From an uncultured beta proteobacterium (GTDB taxonomy: Bacteria > Pseudomonadota > Gammaproteobacteria > Burkholderiales > Burkholderiaceae_C): 64,000 bases of DNA. The DNA lies in NCBI GenBank assembly GCA_903823025.1, contig CAIJRK010000031.1, positions 33,248-97,247 on the forward strand, in the 5' to 3' direction. Both the position numbers and the translations under genes were made by a program. This document shows, piece by piece, positions 53,474 through 62,948 of the stretch (positions within the stretch are counted from its first letter, which is position 1; every line of letters begins with the position of its first letter). The notes beneath the pieces were generated by a model, which was not told where the DNA came from, ran no database searches, and saw nothing but the letters and a program-made list of their open reading frames with translations.

Positions 53474-56400
53474 TTACATATTGCGCCGGTACTGACCCCC
53501 CACCTCAAACAGCGTGTTGGTGATCTGACCCAGTGAGCATACCCGCACAGCGTCCATTAATACGTCAAACACGTTTTTGTTTTCAATCACCGCTTGTTGT
53601 AGGCGTTTCAGCATCGCAGGCGATTCATGGGCATGTAGCGCATGAAAATCGGCCAGACGCTTGAGCTGGTTTTGTTTTTCCTCGTCCGTAGAACGGGCCA
53701 GCTCCAGCGTGTCGTGCACCGCGTCGCCATGCGGATTACGGAAGGTGTTGACACCGATGATAGGCAACTCGCCGGTGTGTTTGAGCATCTCGTAGTGCAT
53801 GGATTCGTCCTGAATCTTGCCGCGCTGGTAGCCGGTTTCCATGGCACCTAGTACGCCACCGCGTTCAGCAATGCGCTCAAACTCTAGCAGCACGGCTTCT
53901 TCCAACAACTCGGTTAGTTCCTCGATGATGAAAGCCCCTTGTGACGGGTTCTCGTTCTTAGCAAGACCCCATTCACGGTTGATGATGAGTTGAATTGCCA
54001 TGGCGCGGCGCACCGAATCTTCCGTCGGCGTCGTGATGGCTTCGTCGAACGCGTTGGTGTGCAGGCTGTTGCAGTTGTCGTAAATCGCAATCAAGGCTTG
54101 CAGCGTGGTGCGAATGTCGTTGAACTGAATCTCTTGCGCGTGCAGGCTACGGCCACTGGTTTGAATGTGGTATTTGAGCTTTTGGCTACGCTCGTTTGCA
54201 CCGTATTTCTCTTTCATAGCCACGGCCCAAATGCGGCGTGCGACACGGCCCATCACGGTGTATTCGGGGTCCATGCCGTTCGAGAAGAAGAAGCTCAGAT
54301 TAGGCGCAAAGTCGTCGATGTGCATCCCGCGTGCGAGATAGGCTTCTACAAATGTAAAGCCATTAGACAGCGTGAAGGCTAATTGAGAAATTGGGTTAGC
54401 GCCGGCTTCAGCAATGTGATAGCCGCTGATACTCACCGAGTAGAAGTTGCGCACGCGGTGGTGGACAAAATACTCGGCAATATCGCCCATCACTTTCAAG
54501 GAAAACTCAGTCGAGAAGATGCAAGTGTTCTGACCCTGGTCTTCTTTCAGGATGTCCGCTTGCACGGTGCCGCGCACATTTTCTTGCACCCATTCCTTGA
54601 TTTTCGCCAGCTCGGTATCGGTGGGTTCGCGGCCATTGTCTGCCTTGAATTTGTCGATGTTCTGGTCGATAGCCGTGTTCATGAACATCGCCAGAATACT
54701 CGGCGCGGGGCCGTTGATCGTCATGCTGACGCTGGTGGTCGGGCTGCACAAATCAAAGCCGCCGTAAAGCACTTTCATGTCATCCAGCGTGGCAATGCTC
54801 ACGCCGCTGTTGCCGACTTTGCCGTAAATATCGGGACGCGGATCGGGGTCGTTGCCGTACAGCGTGACGGAGTCAAACGCGGTGGACAAACGCTTGGCGG
54901 CCATGCCGTCGGACAGCAGTTTGAAGCGGCGATTGGTGCGGAAAGGGTCGCCTTCGCCAGCGAACATGCGAGTGGGGTCTTCGCCTTCGCGCTTGAAAGC
55001 AAAGGTGCCAGCGGTGTACGGATAGCTGCCGGGCACGTTGTCGAGCATCAGCCATTTCAGAATTTCGCCGTGGTCTTCGTATTGCGGCAGGGCAACTTTG
55101 CGAATCGTCGTGCCGCTCAAGCTCTTGCTGGTTAACGCGGTGCGGATTTCCTTGTCGCGGATTTTGACGACGTATTCGTCACCGGCATAGGCGGCTTGCA
55201 AGAGCGGCCACTGAGTGAGTAACTTGCGTTCGCTGGCTCCTAAGTGGACGTCGCGTTGTCCCGCCAAATCCATGACCGCTTCATAGGCGTTCACCTTGGT
55301 TACATCATCAAGCTTGAGCATCTGGGCCGAGGCTTGGAGTTGCTGGATTTCACGGGCCAGTTTGGCTTGGCTGCGGGCGCGTTTTTTGTAGCCGCGCACG
55401 GTGTCGCTGATTTCAGCGAGGTAGCGCGTGCGCGCGGCGGGCACAACCGGCGTCTGGTTGGTGCTGTGGCGCACGGCCACAACCGGCAAATGTGCCGAGT
55501 CGGCCAGCGTCATGCCGAGAGCCGACAAGCGAACTTTCAGCGCTTGGTACAGAGCGGTGACGCCGTCATCGTTAAAGCGCGCGGCCATGGTGCCGAACAC
55601 GGGCATTTGCTCGGTCGGCGTGGTCCAGGCTTCTTTGTTGCGCTGCACTTGTTTGGCCACATCACGCAGGGCATCCAGCGAGCCTTTGCGGTCGAATTTA
55701 TTGATAGCGATGAACTCGGCAAAGTCGAGCATGTCGATTTTTTCAAGCTGGCTGGCCGCGCCAAATTCGGGCGTCATCACGTACAGCGGCACATCCACAT
55801 GCGGCACGATGGCGGCATCACCTTGGCCAATGCCGGAGGTTTCGACCACGATCAAATCAAAGCCGGCTACCTTGCAAGCCGCAATCACATCGGGCAAGGC
55901 GGCGCTGATTTCGGACCCGAAATCGCGCGTCGCCAAGCTGCGCATGAAGACGCGAGAACCTTGGCCCCAAGGCGAAATGGCGTTCATGCGAATACGGTCG
56001 CCCAGCAATGCGCCGCCACTCTTGCGACGTGACGGGTCAATGCTGATCACGGCCACGCGCAAGCTGTCGTTTTGATCCAGACGCAGACGACGAATCAGCT
56101 CATCGGTGAGCGATGATTTGCCCGCGCCGCCGGTGCCGGTAATACCCAACACCGGGACTTTTTTGGTCGCGGCCAAGGTGCGTATTTCTTGCACCAAGGT
56201 GGTCAATTGTTCGCCCGGCGCACCCTTGTTTTCACCAGCGGCTTTTTCGTTTTCCAGCGCGGTGATCAGTTGCGCCAGCGCACGCCAGCTCATCTCGGTG
56301 TGGCCTTGAATGGCGGCCGTCGTCTTGGGGGTGTAGGACGACAAATCTTTGTCGCAACGCATCACCATCTCGCCAATCATGCCAGCCAGGCCCATGCGCT

Positions 56401-56803
56401 GACCGTCTTCAGGACTGAAGATGTGCGCCACGCCATAAGCCTGTAATTCACGAATTTCGGGCGGCACGATGACGCCGCCGCCGCCGCCAAACACCTGAAT
56501 GTGCGAGCCACCGCGTGCCTTCAACAAGTCCACCATGTATTTGAAATACTCGACATGGCCGCCTTGGTAGGAGCTGATGGCAATGCCCTGCGCGTCTTCT
56601 TGCAAAGCGGCTGTAACGACTTCGTCCACGCTGCGGTTGTGCCCGAGGTGAATCACCTCGGCGCCCATGCCTTGCAAAATGCGCCGCATGATGTTGATGG
56701 CCGCATCGTGCCCGTCAAACAGGCTGGCAGCGGTGACGAAACGCACCTTGTTGACGGGGCGGTAATTAGCAAGGGCTTTGTAATCGGCAGACAAATCGGT
56801 CAT
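53474..56803 (-). CDS. icmF: Fused isobutyryl-CoA mutase (B12-dependent, with built-in G-protein chaperone)
   Basis: A 1109-aa three-part enzyme that interconverts isobutyryl-CoA and n-butyryl-CoA, and possibly other branched acyl-CoAs. N-terminal B12 domain with [17 protein letters not shown] (about 26-42); central MeaB-like GTPase with Walker [10 protein letters not shown] (about 219-228), [15 protein letters not shown] and NKFD (about 367); C-terminal TIM-barrel mutase ([20 protein letters not shown]). Cobalamin loading and repair are done by the G domain. ATG 56803 is preceded by GGAG; the earlier in-frame start is less likely. A 22-bp palindrome sits 100 bases upstream. Confidence 0.96.
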   Translation of the reverse strand: MTDLSADYKALANYRPVNKVRFVTAASLFDGHDAAINIMRRILQGMGAEVIHLGHNRSVDEVVTAALQEDAQGIAISSYQGGHVEYFKYMVDLLKARGGSHIQVFGGGGGVIVPPEIRELQAYGVAHIFSPEDGQRMGLAGMIGEMVMRCDKDLSSYTPKTTAAIQGHTEMSWRALAQLITALENEKAAGENKGAPGEQLTTLVQEIRTLAATKKVPVLGITGTGGAGKSSLTDELIRRLRLDQNDSLRVAVISIDPSRRKSGGALLGDRIRMNAISPWGQGSRVFMRSLATRDFGSEISAALPDVIAACKVAGFDLIVVETSGIGQGDAAIVPHVDVPLYVMTPEFGAASQLEKIDMLDFAEFIAINKFDRKGSLDALRDVAKQVQRNKEAWTTPTEQMPVFGTMAARFNDDGVTALYQALKVRLSALGMTLADSAHLPVVAVRHSTNQTPVVPAARTRYLAEISDTVRGYKKRARSQAKLAREIQQLQASAQMLKLDDVTKVNAYEAVMDLAGQRDVHLGASERKLLTQWPLLQAAYAGDEYVVKIRDKEIRTALTSKSLSGTTIRKVALPQYEDHGEILKWLMLDNVPGSYPYTAGTFAFKREGEDPTRMFAGEGDPFRTNRRFKLLSDGMAAKRLSTAFDSVTLYGNDPDPRPDIYGKVGNSGVSIATLDDMKVLYGGFDLCSPTTSVSMTINGPAPSILAMFMNTAIDQNIDKFKADNGREPTDTELAKIKEWVQENVRGTVQADILKEDQGQNTCIFSTEFSLKVMGDIAEYFVHHRVRNFYSVSISGYHIAEAGANPISQLAFTLSNGFTFVEAYLARGMHIDDFAPNLSFFFSNGMDPEYTVMGRVARRIWAVAMKEKYGANERSQKLKYHIQTSGRSLHAQEIQFNDIRTTLQALIAIYDNCNSLHTNAFDEAITTPTEDSVRRAMAIQLIINREWGLAKNENPSQGAFIIEELTELLEEAVLLEFERIAERGGVLGAMETGYQRGKIQDESMHYEMLKHTGELPIIGVNTFRNPHGDAVHDTLELARSTDEEKQNQLKRLADFHALHAHESPAMLKRLQQAVIENKNVFDVLMDAVRVCSLGQITNTLFEVGGQYRRNM

Positions 56804-56902
56804 GGTGAGGCTCCGGGTGGCGAGGTCGTCGTGTGACAACAAGGCAATAAATAAGAGGGTTGACGTGGTATCAAGCCGCTGATCAGAATTGATTTCGCTG
56901 AC

Positions 56903-56924
56903 TTGACGTTGACGTCAACGTCAA
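56903..56924. promoter_or_regulatory. Perfect 22-bp palindrome upstream of icmF (probable operator)
   Basis: Two inverted halves TTGACGTTGAC, each also containing ACGT-type cores. It lies 100 bases before the icmF start. It resembles binding sites of MerR-family acyl-CoA catabolism regulators such as LiuR, built on ACGT half-sites (from memory, inference). No regulator gene is adjacent. Confidence 0.7.
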
Positions 56925-57027
56925 TCTTAGTGTTTTCCCGAAGAAAAATAACGCTTATCCGCCTATTCGAGGGTAAACCCTGATCAATCAGGCGCCGCCG
57001 GAGGTCTAAACAACGCCAATCGTCGCG

Positions 57028-57297
57028 CTATTTTTCTTCCCGGCTTCTAATCACTCTCGCTACCGCTTGCGCCAGAAGCGGGTTGGCCAGTTGGACGGCC
57101 GTTGCCGCCGCCGCCGCTGCTTGTCGGTGATGGCCGCTTGCCAAGGCTTGCACCGCCATGCGCGCAAGCGCTGTCGCCTGGCGCCGTGCACGCCGGGAGA
57201 TAGAGAAATCGCTTGCGCAACGCGGACACACATCCGCCTCGCCCAGACGCGCGTGGCAAGCCAGACAGCGCGTCAGCGGGTCCATGGCGTGCCTCAC
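57028..57297 (-). CDS. Small zinc-ribbon protein, last gene of the accessory Hsp70 operon
   Basis: An 89-aa protein with CLACHARLGEADVCPRCASD (about 11-30), two CxxC pairs forming a zinc ribbon, then a basic Ala/Arg-rich helical part. It starts four bases inside the Hsp70 gene's end, so it is cotranslated. Might act as a small client or nucleic-acid-binding adaptor; the family is unknown to me. Confidence 0.75.
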   Translation of the reverse strand: MRHAMDPLTRCLACHARLGEADVCPRCASDFSISRRARRQATALARMAVQALASGHHRQAAAAAATAVQLANPLLAQAVARVIRSREEK

Positions 57298-59132
57298 TGG
57301 TCGAGGTAGTACAGCACGTCGGCCAATGCCGCCGTGGCTTGTTCGAGTTCAGCCTCGGCCTCGACTGCATTTGTATCGGCATCTGTTTTCATGGCGTCGC
57401 GCACGGCTTCCATGTTGTCAATCAGATCTTCACGGTCATCCGCGTCTGCGGTCTTGAGTAGTCGCTCGGCCTTCTCAAGCAGGGCGAGCGCCTCCACCCT
57501 GCTGCGGCGGTGCGCCAGCTGTTCAGCGCTGGGTGCTCCCTCTTGCGCATCCGCATTGGCCGACGCAAACGATGAGGTGTCGTCACCCAACATGGCGCGG
57601 ATGCGATCACGCGCCTCGTCAAGCTTGCCGTCCTCAAAACGGGAAATCGCGTTGTCGATGGTGATGGCGTATTCAAGTCCGGTTTTCTTCTCACTGGCGC
57701 GAACCTGGAGAATGCCGTTGATGTCGATAGAAAACTCAAGCACGATGGGGTTGCCGGCGGGCACTTTACGCAGGCCTTCCACCATGAAGCGGCCAATCTC
57801 GATATTGTCGAGTGCATCAGGCGCTTCGCCCTGAAATACCGTGACATCGACCTTCTCCTGGTTGTCCACCAGGGTGTAAAAAACCTCACTGCGCGCGGCG
57901 GGTATCGGCGTATTGCGACGGATCAGCGGAACAAAACAATACGGATACTCCCGGCCATCGAGCACGCCGAACGTGCTGGTGCCAAAGGTATAGGGCGTGA
58001 CATCGATCAGCACCGTAGGCGATGCACCCCCGGCAATGGTCTGACCCTGAATCGCGGCACCCATAGCCACGCACAAATCGGGATTGATTTCGCCATGGGG
58101 CGCAATGCCGGTCAAGGCCTCCAGCAAGCGTGACACCATGGGCGTGCGTGTGGTGCCGCCGACTAACAACACCTCATCAAGTTGCGAGACCGCCAGCCGA
58201 GCACCGCTCAAGGCCACATGGACGGCATCCATGGTCTCGGAGATGTAAGGCTCAATCAAGGCCTCGTACTCAGTGCGCGAGATTTCAAGCGACAAGTGAA
58301 CGGGCGCGCCATCCTTTTCAAATAAGAACTCTTCAGACAGCGTTGCATAGGGACGATCTGAGAGCGTAATCTTGGCGACCTCTGCAGCACGCTGCAGGCG
58401 TGCCATAGCAATCGGCGAGGCCGCTGCCATGGCGGCGTCAATGCCGTGGGCGAGGTCCAGGTAATCCAGCGCGAAGTTGACAATACAACGATCAAAGTCG
58501 TCGCCGCCCAGGTGGTTGTTCCCGTGGCTTGCCAGCACTTCGACCACATCGCCTTCCATATTGACAATCGACACGTCGAACGTGCCACCCCCGAGGTCAT
58601 AGACCAGCGCCTTACGCGCCGCTGTACTGGCCGCTGAACCCGTCTCGGCCCGGCGGTGGGCGCCGTAGGCCAGCGCAGCGGCGGTGGGTTCGTTAAGAAT
58701 GCGCACCACCTCCAGCCCGGCGATCTCTCCGGCCTCACGGGTGGCTTGGCGCTGGGCATCAGAAAAGTAGGCCGGCACGGTGATCACAGCCCGCTTGACC
58801 GCAGCACCCAGATGCGCTTCGGCAATTTGCTTGAGCCGCAGCAAAATCATGGCCGAAATCTCGGGGGGACTGTATTGCTTGTCGCCGAGTTCCAGGCGCG
58901 TGGCCTCACCCATACGCCGTTTGACAGAGCGAATGGTGCGTTCAGGGTGGAGCACGTATTGATTGCGCGCCGCAGCCCCCACTAACAAGACGTTATCGTC
59001 TCCCAGACCGACCACCGAAGGCAGCATTGGCACGCCATTTTCAACATCGATGACTTCAATACGCCCGTTTCGGACGATGGCAATCTCGGAATTGGTGGTG
59101 CCCAGATCAATTCCAACAATGGTGTCGCTCAT
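57294..59132 (-). CDS. Hsp70 family chaperone (accessory DnaK-like)
   Basis: A 612-aa Hsp70: phosphate-1 motif GIDLGTTNSEIAIV (7-20), KRAVITVPAYFSDAQRQATR, phosphate-2 LVYDLGGGTFDVSI, adenosine motif LLVGGTTRTPMVSRLLEA, linker and substrate-binding domain ending around VRASEKKTGLEYAITI, and a shortened lid. It is not the housekeeping DnaK (about 640 aa, with dnaJ and grpE elsewhere): the sequence is divergent and lies in an operon with its own GrpE-like, J-domain and TPR proteins. Confidence 0.93.
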   Translation of the reverse strand: MSDTIVGIDLGTTNSEIAIVRNGRIEVIDVENGVPMLPSVVGLGDDNVLLVGAAARNQYVLHPERTIRSVKRRMGEATRLELGDKQYSPPEISAMILLRLKQIAEAHLGAAVKRAVITVPAYFSDAQRQATREAGEIAGLEVVRILNEPTAAALAYGAHRRAETGSAASTAARKALVYDLGGGTFDVSIVNMEGDVVEVLASHGNNHLGGDDFDRCIVNFALDYLDLAHGIDAAMAAASPIAMARLQRAAEVAKITLSDRPYATLSEEFLFEKDGAPVHLSLEISRTEYEALIEPYISETMDAVHVALSGARLAVSQLDEVLLVGGTTRTPMVSRLLEALTGIAPHGEINPDLCVAMGAAIQGQTIAGGASPTVLIDVTPYTFGTSTFGVLDGREYPYCFVPLIRRNTPIPAARSEVFYTLVDNQEKVDVTVFQGEAPDALDNIEIGRFMVEGLRKVPAGNPIVLEFSIDINGILQVRASEKKTGLEYAITIDNAISRFEDGKLDEARDRIRAMLGDDTSSFASANADAQEGAPSAEQLAHRRSRVEALALLEKAERLLKTADADDREDLIDNMEAVRDAMKTDADTNAVEAEAELEQATAALADVLYYLDQ

Positions 59133-59134
59133 AT

Positions 59135-59800
59135 TTAAATTTCCTGTTTGTTAACAATGACTTCAGCCAGACGCAGCAGGTCGTCGTCGCGCATATAGCC
59201 GCGTCGCGCCTCGCTCAACACTTCGCCTGGGGCATGGTTCGCGTCCATGGCGGTGCCAATGGCGCGCATGGTGTTGGGGTCAAGCCGACCCCCAACCGCT
59301 TCGATGGCGCGCACGCGCCGCTCAGTGAGCACGTCGTCGAGCCGACGCAGGGTCAGCGCGATACCTTCGCCCAAGCCCTGCGCCAGCCGGGTCTCGGTCG
59401 GCGCCAGGCGCGACAGTAAACCGGGACGGTAGGCATTCACAACGCCCATGGCCGCGCCAATGCGGTCGCGAACCTCCAGCATATCAAGCAACAACCGGCG
59501 CTCGGTCTGGCGTTGCACGGTGCCTTCAGCTTCGCGGGCGCGCTCCAAATCGCGCGTCAGTCGAAGGTTCTGTTGACTGAGCATGTCGGTGAGGGCGCGC
59601 ATGTCGTCCAACGCGGTCTTGAACTGACGTGCCTCGATTCGTACTTCATTGCGCAACACCGACAATTCGGCGAACAGCAGCGCCAGATCCACCGTTGCGC
59701 CCTCTCCCGGTGCCGGGGCATCTGGGTCACCGGTCGGGTCCCAGTCCTCCAGACAGGCCCGAAACTCCGCGATCAAGTGTTCTTTTGCCTCAGCGTCCAT
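59135..59800 (-). CDS. GrpE-like nucleotide exchange factor of the accessory Hsp70 operon
   Basis: A 221-aa protein from ATG 59800 (AGGGAAAC upstream). A long helix (about 45-105, LRNEVRIEARQFKTALDDMR) is followed by LLLDMLEVRDRIGAAM, a four-helix part, and a beta domain with RVRAIEAVGGRLDPNTMRAI and YMRDDDLLRLAEVIV, the GrpE arrangement. It overlaps the J-domain gene by 11 bases and precedes the Hsp70 gene by two, which supports a dedicated exchange factor. Confidence 0.85.
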   Translation of the reverse strand: MDAEAKEHLIAEFRACLEDWDPTGDPDAPAPGEGATVDLALLFAELSVLRNEVRIEARQFKTALDDMRALTDMLSQQNLRLTRDLERAREAEGTVQRQTERRLLLDMLEVRDRIGAAMGVVNAYRPGLLSRLAPTETRLAQGLGEGIALTLRRLDDVLTERRVRAIEAVGGRLDPNTMRAIGTAMDANHAPGEVLSEARRGYMRDDDLLRLAEVIVNKQEI

Positions 59801-60092
59801 CGTTGTTTCCCTGGAGTAGGCGCAACAGACTGGCGGTGTCGGGGCGACGCGGAGAAAAATCGGCCAGCAGCAAATGCAACAGGCCGTCCAGGGTCGGCGG
59901 TTCACGGTTAAACAGCTCGTGTTCAAGGCGCAAGCGGGCGCTTGCCACCGCGTCAAACGCCGTGCGCACCGCAGCAAAGCGCTCGGCATCGCGCTCAGGC
60001 GGGTGCCGTCGCACGCCAGCGAGGTAGGCGGCGCGCACCGCCGCATCATCAGCACTGCGGGCAATGCCCAGTACCTCGTAGGGATCACTCAT
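59790..60092 (-). CDS. Small J-domain protein with HPP in place of HPD
   Basis: A 100-aa protein consisting of a J-domain (DPYEVLGIARSADDAAVRAA at residues 3-22) and a short tail. The catalytic tripeptide that stimulates Hsp70 ATPase is His-Pro-Pro (30-32) instead of His-Pro-Asp, in RRHPPERDAERFAAVRTAFD. The change may weaken classic stimulation or reflect co-evolution with the neighbouring Hsp70. It overlaps the genes on both sides (8 and 11 bases). Confidence 0.82.
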   Translation of the reverse strand: MSDPYEVLGIARSADDAAVRAAYLAGVRRHPPERDAERFAAVRTAFDAVASARLRLEHELFNREPPTLDGLLHLLLADFSPRRPDTASLLRLLQGNNDGR

Positions 60093-62628
60093 CGAACATG
60101 CCTCCTTGCCCTTGGGTGGGCGTTATGGGTTTGATAATCTTGATGGGGTTGACCTGCGGATTTTTGTGCTTGATCTCAGCGGGCTGGAATGGTTTTCCGA
60201 AAGGTCCTGCCATTTCAGCAAGAGTCAGATCAATGAGGCGCCGAAAAAACATTTTCTTGTCGTCACCACACTCTTTGGCCAGCTGGCGGATCAGCGCATC
60301 GCCAAAATTTTCGCGCGCCTTTTTCAGAAAGTCCTTGCCGCCATCCAGCATAACCATCTGTTCGAACATCTCGCGAACCGCCTGCAGCGCCTGGGGTGGT
60401 GGAGCAGCCATCAGGTCTGGATCATCAAAGTCGGGGTCTGGGTCATCGGCCTCGAACAAGGCTTCGATGCGCGCGTGCAGTTTGAAGTCTTTGTTTTTCT
60501 GTGCAAGTTTCCCCGCACGTTCCAGATCATCAAAGTCGCGCTCGGTCTTAATGCATCCGTTTTTGCCAAAGCGGGCAGCTACCGCGTAGTAAACAAAGAG
60601 GGGCCAGTCCGGCCAGCGCTTGCGCGCGGCGGTGGCAAATTTTTCAAGCAGATCGTGCTCCTTGTGAACATGCCATGCCTCACAGATTCTCACGGTCGTC
60701 TCGGCGTCAAACAAAGGGGACGAAGCCAACGCTGTCAGCGCCTTGCGCCAAGGCAGCAGCGGGTCGGCCCCTTTGCGGGCCATGAAAGGCTCTTGCGCCA
60801 GCATTTTCACCAGTCCCAAAACATCGGCAGGCGTCAGTGCTTTGGCCGAGTCGATGCCGGCGTCACGGAGCAACCCGTTCGCTGAAGTCAAGTTAACGCG
60901 GGCAAAGATACCCTGTGCTTCTTGCAGCAGGCGCCAGCCAGCGGCCAATTCGCCACCCCAGGTGGTCGCGGCCAGTTGCGCCAGGCGTCGCCGCTCAGGA
61001 CTTCCTTGCGGCTCGGTCCAGGCTTGCAGCAGTTGCAGGCGGGCCTGCTCGGCAGCGGTGTCCAGCCAGCTGCGCGCCTCTTCAATCTCTTTCTTCGCGG
61101 CTTCAAGCTTCTCCGCCGCTATGTGTTTGCAGGCATGTGACAAATGGGCGTTGCCAAGCAGAATGCGCACCTTACGGTTAAGGGGATCGAGTTTCAGCAG
61201 GCGGCGTGCCGTGGTGGCCGCCTTTTTGAAGGCACTGGCGGCCAGCGCGGTTTCAACCGCTTCGCTCAACAGCGCGGCGTTGTCGGGAAACAGGCACAAG
61301 CCCGCTTCCAGGACGTCACGGGCTTTTTTCAAGTTTCCTTGACGGCGCCAGTACGCCACCAATTGCACATGCACGGTGGAGTCGCTGGCGTCAAATTCCA
61401 GGCTTCGGGTTAAATACCCGGCGCCAACCTTATTGAGAACTCCTTCGCGCGACACATGCTCTTTCATGGTCGTGATGTGACGCAGCACCATCGCCGCACG
61501 CAGCGGGTCATCGGGGTCGTGGCTGCTTGCCAGCAAGTCCACCGCGTCCTGCCAGTGCTCCTCGGCATGACCGATCTCCCCCTTGACCTCGACCGCCAGT
61601 GCCCTGGCGCATTCCTGGTGCGCCAGGGATGGTTTGCCAAAGAGCGCCGGGGTCGCACAACCGCGCCTCGGCGCCCACGCGGCCAGCCATTGCCACACCT
61701 GGGTGGCCAGCGCCTCGGGCAAAACGCGCGCGTGGCGCTGCATCAAATCAAACAGATCCGTGGGCGCCAAATCGGCTTTGGCACTCACCAGGGCTTGCAA
61801 CAAGGGTGTCCATGTGCGCGGGCAGCCCAGCAAATCTAGCGCAATCAATTGCTGACTGTTATTGAGACGGCTCCACTGCTGCAAACGCTCAGTGCCTGAG
61901 GCCAGCACCACGCAGCGCAAGGGTGCCGCGAGGGACTCGAATGGGCTGTTCTGTGGCACGCGGTCAATGGCGACGCGCGCCGCCTCACGATCCGTCTCCC
62001 AAAGCACCATGGCCTTGAGCCACGAGCGCAAGTCGCGATAGGGCGAACGAAAGGAGATGCCTGCCAGTGCCGCCTCCAGCGCGACCTCGTCCCGGCGGGC
62101 GTAGGCCGCCAGCGCCGCCAAGGCGAGCGGGCGGTGTTGCAACAGCAGCGACTCGGCGGGCAGTGGCTTCAGGGCGGCGTCATCGACTGACAACAAGCCG
62201 GGCGCCAGCTGCGCCTCCAGCCGGGCGATCCCGTCGTCGGCTTTGCTTGCAGGTGCGGCGTGGGCAGCTTCGCGGCGCTTGGATAGATAACCCAGCACCT
62301 CAACTATTTGTCCCTCAGCCACCAGCCAGCCAGCGTAGGGGCCATCCCACAGCGCCGTGTGGCAAGCCTCGGCACGGCTGCGCCATAACGCAATCGCTTC
62401 GCGGCGCATACCTTTGTCGGCCAGTGCTTGTGCGCGTCCGGCATAGGCGCTGGCCAGCCCCGTCAGCCACTCGGGGCGCGGCCCGGTCTTCAGCAGAGCT
62501 TTGTAAGCGTCAACGGCATCACGAAAGCGGCCTTTTTCGAGGTGAACCAGTGCCAGTGCGGCTTGCTCATCGGGGGCGATGGCTGCGGCGAGCGGCTTTT
62601 TGATGGGGCGTGCTGAATTACGGGACAT
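60085..62628 (-). CDS. Large TPR-like protein heading the accessory Hsp70 operon
   Basis: An 847-aa helical repeat protein. Degenerate TPR units can be seen at about 24-75 (EQAALALVHLEKGRFRDAVD), 400-470 (TVHVQLVAYWRRQGNLKKAR) and around 470-520 (AAFKKAATTARRLLKLDP-type helices). The C terminus is Pro- and Lys-rich and ends GQGGMFDE. An acidic patch (ADDPDPDFDDPDL) precedes a helical end domain. No enzyme motif. As first gene of a chaperone operon it may bring clients or bind the Hsp70 tail (inference). It could instead be an unrelated scaffold. Confidence 0.8.
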   Translation of the reverse strand: MSRNSARPIKKPLAAAIAPDEQAALALVHLEKGRFRDAVDAYKALLKTGPRPEWLTGLASAYAGRAQALADKGMRREAIALWRSRAEACHTALWDGPYAGWLVAEGQIVEVLGYLSKRREAAHAAPASKADDGIARLEAQLAPGLLSVDDAALKPLPAESLLLQHRPLALAALAAYARRDEVALEAALAGISFRSPYRDLRSWLKAMVLWETDREAARVAIDRVPQNSPFESLAAPLRCVVLASGTERLQQWSRLNNSQQLIALDLLGCPRTWTPLLQALVSAKADLAPTDLFDLMQRHARVLPEALATQVWQWLAAWAPRRGCATPALFGKPSLAHQECARALAVEVKGEIGHAEEHWQDAVDLLASSHDPDDPLRAAMVLRHITTMKEHVSREGVLNKVGAGYLTRSLEFDASDSTVHVQLVAYWRRQGNLKKARDVLEAGLCLFPDNAALLSEAVETALAASAFKKAATTARRLLKLDPLNRKVRILLGNAHLSHACKHIAAEKLEAAKKEIEEARSWLDTAAEQARLQLLQAWTEPQGSPERRRLAQLAATTWGGELAAGWRLLQEAQGIFARVNLTSANGLLRDAGIDSAKALTPADVLGLVKMLAQEPFMARKGADPLLPWRKALTALASSPLFDAETTVRICEAWHVHKEHDLLEKFATAARKRWPDWPLFVYYAVAARFGKNGCIKTERDFDDLERAGKLAQKNKDFKLHARIEALFEADDPDPDFDDPDLMAAPPPQALQAVREMFEQMVMLDGGKDFLKKARENFGDALIRQLAKECGDDKKMFFRRLIDLTLAEMAGPFGKPFQPAEIKHKNPQVNPIKIIKPITPTQGQGGMFDE

Positions 62629-62948
62629 GGATGGTGCTGATTTTGGAAACGATGGGCGGCGGGCGTGGGTGAATTCCGAATCAGTAATTATGCCTACCGC
62701 AATCAGCGCCGTTTATGGGCACCACGCCCATTCCCGAGTTATTCAACAACGCAGCTAATCAGTTTGATTTTTGTCAAATCCGCCTTGACGCAAGAACCCC
62801 CCTCGCCGTGAGTGGCATTGTCAGCATAATGACTCACCTTCTTATTTTTAGTCTGTCAGACCATCAAAATGGTCAATTCGTGCCAGCTGGCAAGCCGTTC
62901 ATCCTTTTTCCTGAAACGCGCGCCCTCTTGAGAGTCGCCGCCCTACTC
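62629..62948. other. 320-base region between the chaperone operon and the CHASE gene
   Basis: Divergent promoter region. The plus strand holds a hairpin: GTGAGT and CATT (62808-62819) pair with AATG and ACTCAC (62828-62837) with two bulged G, followed by a pyrimidine-rich stretch (62838-62849). It could be a leader structure. The plus-strand frame is open from 62715 but lacks protein character before 62949. Confidence 0.4.
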
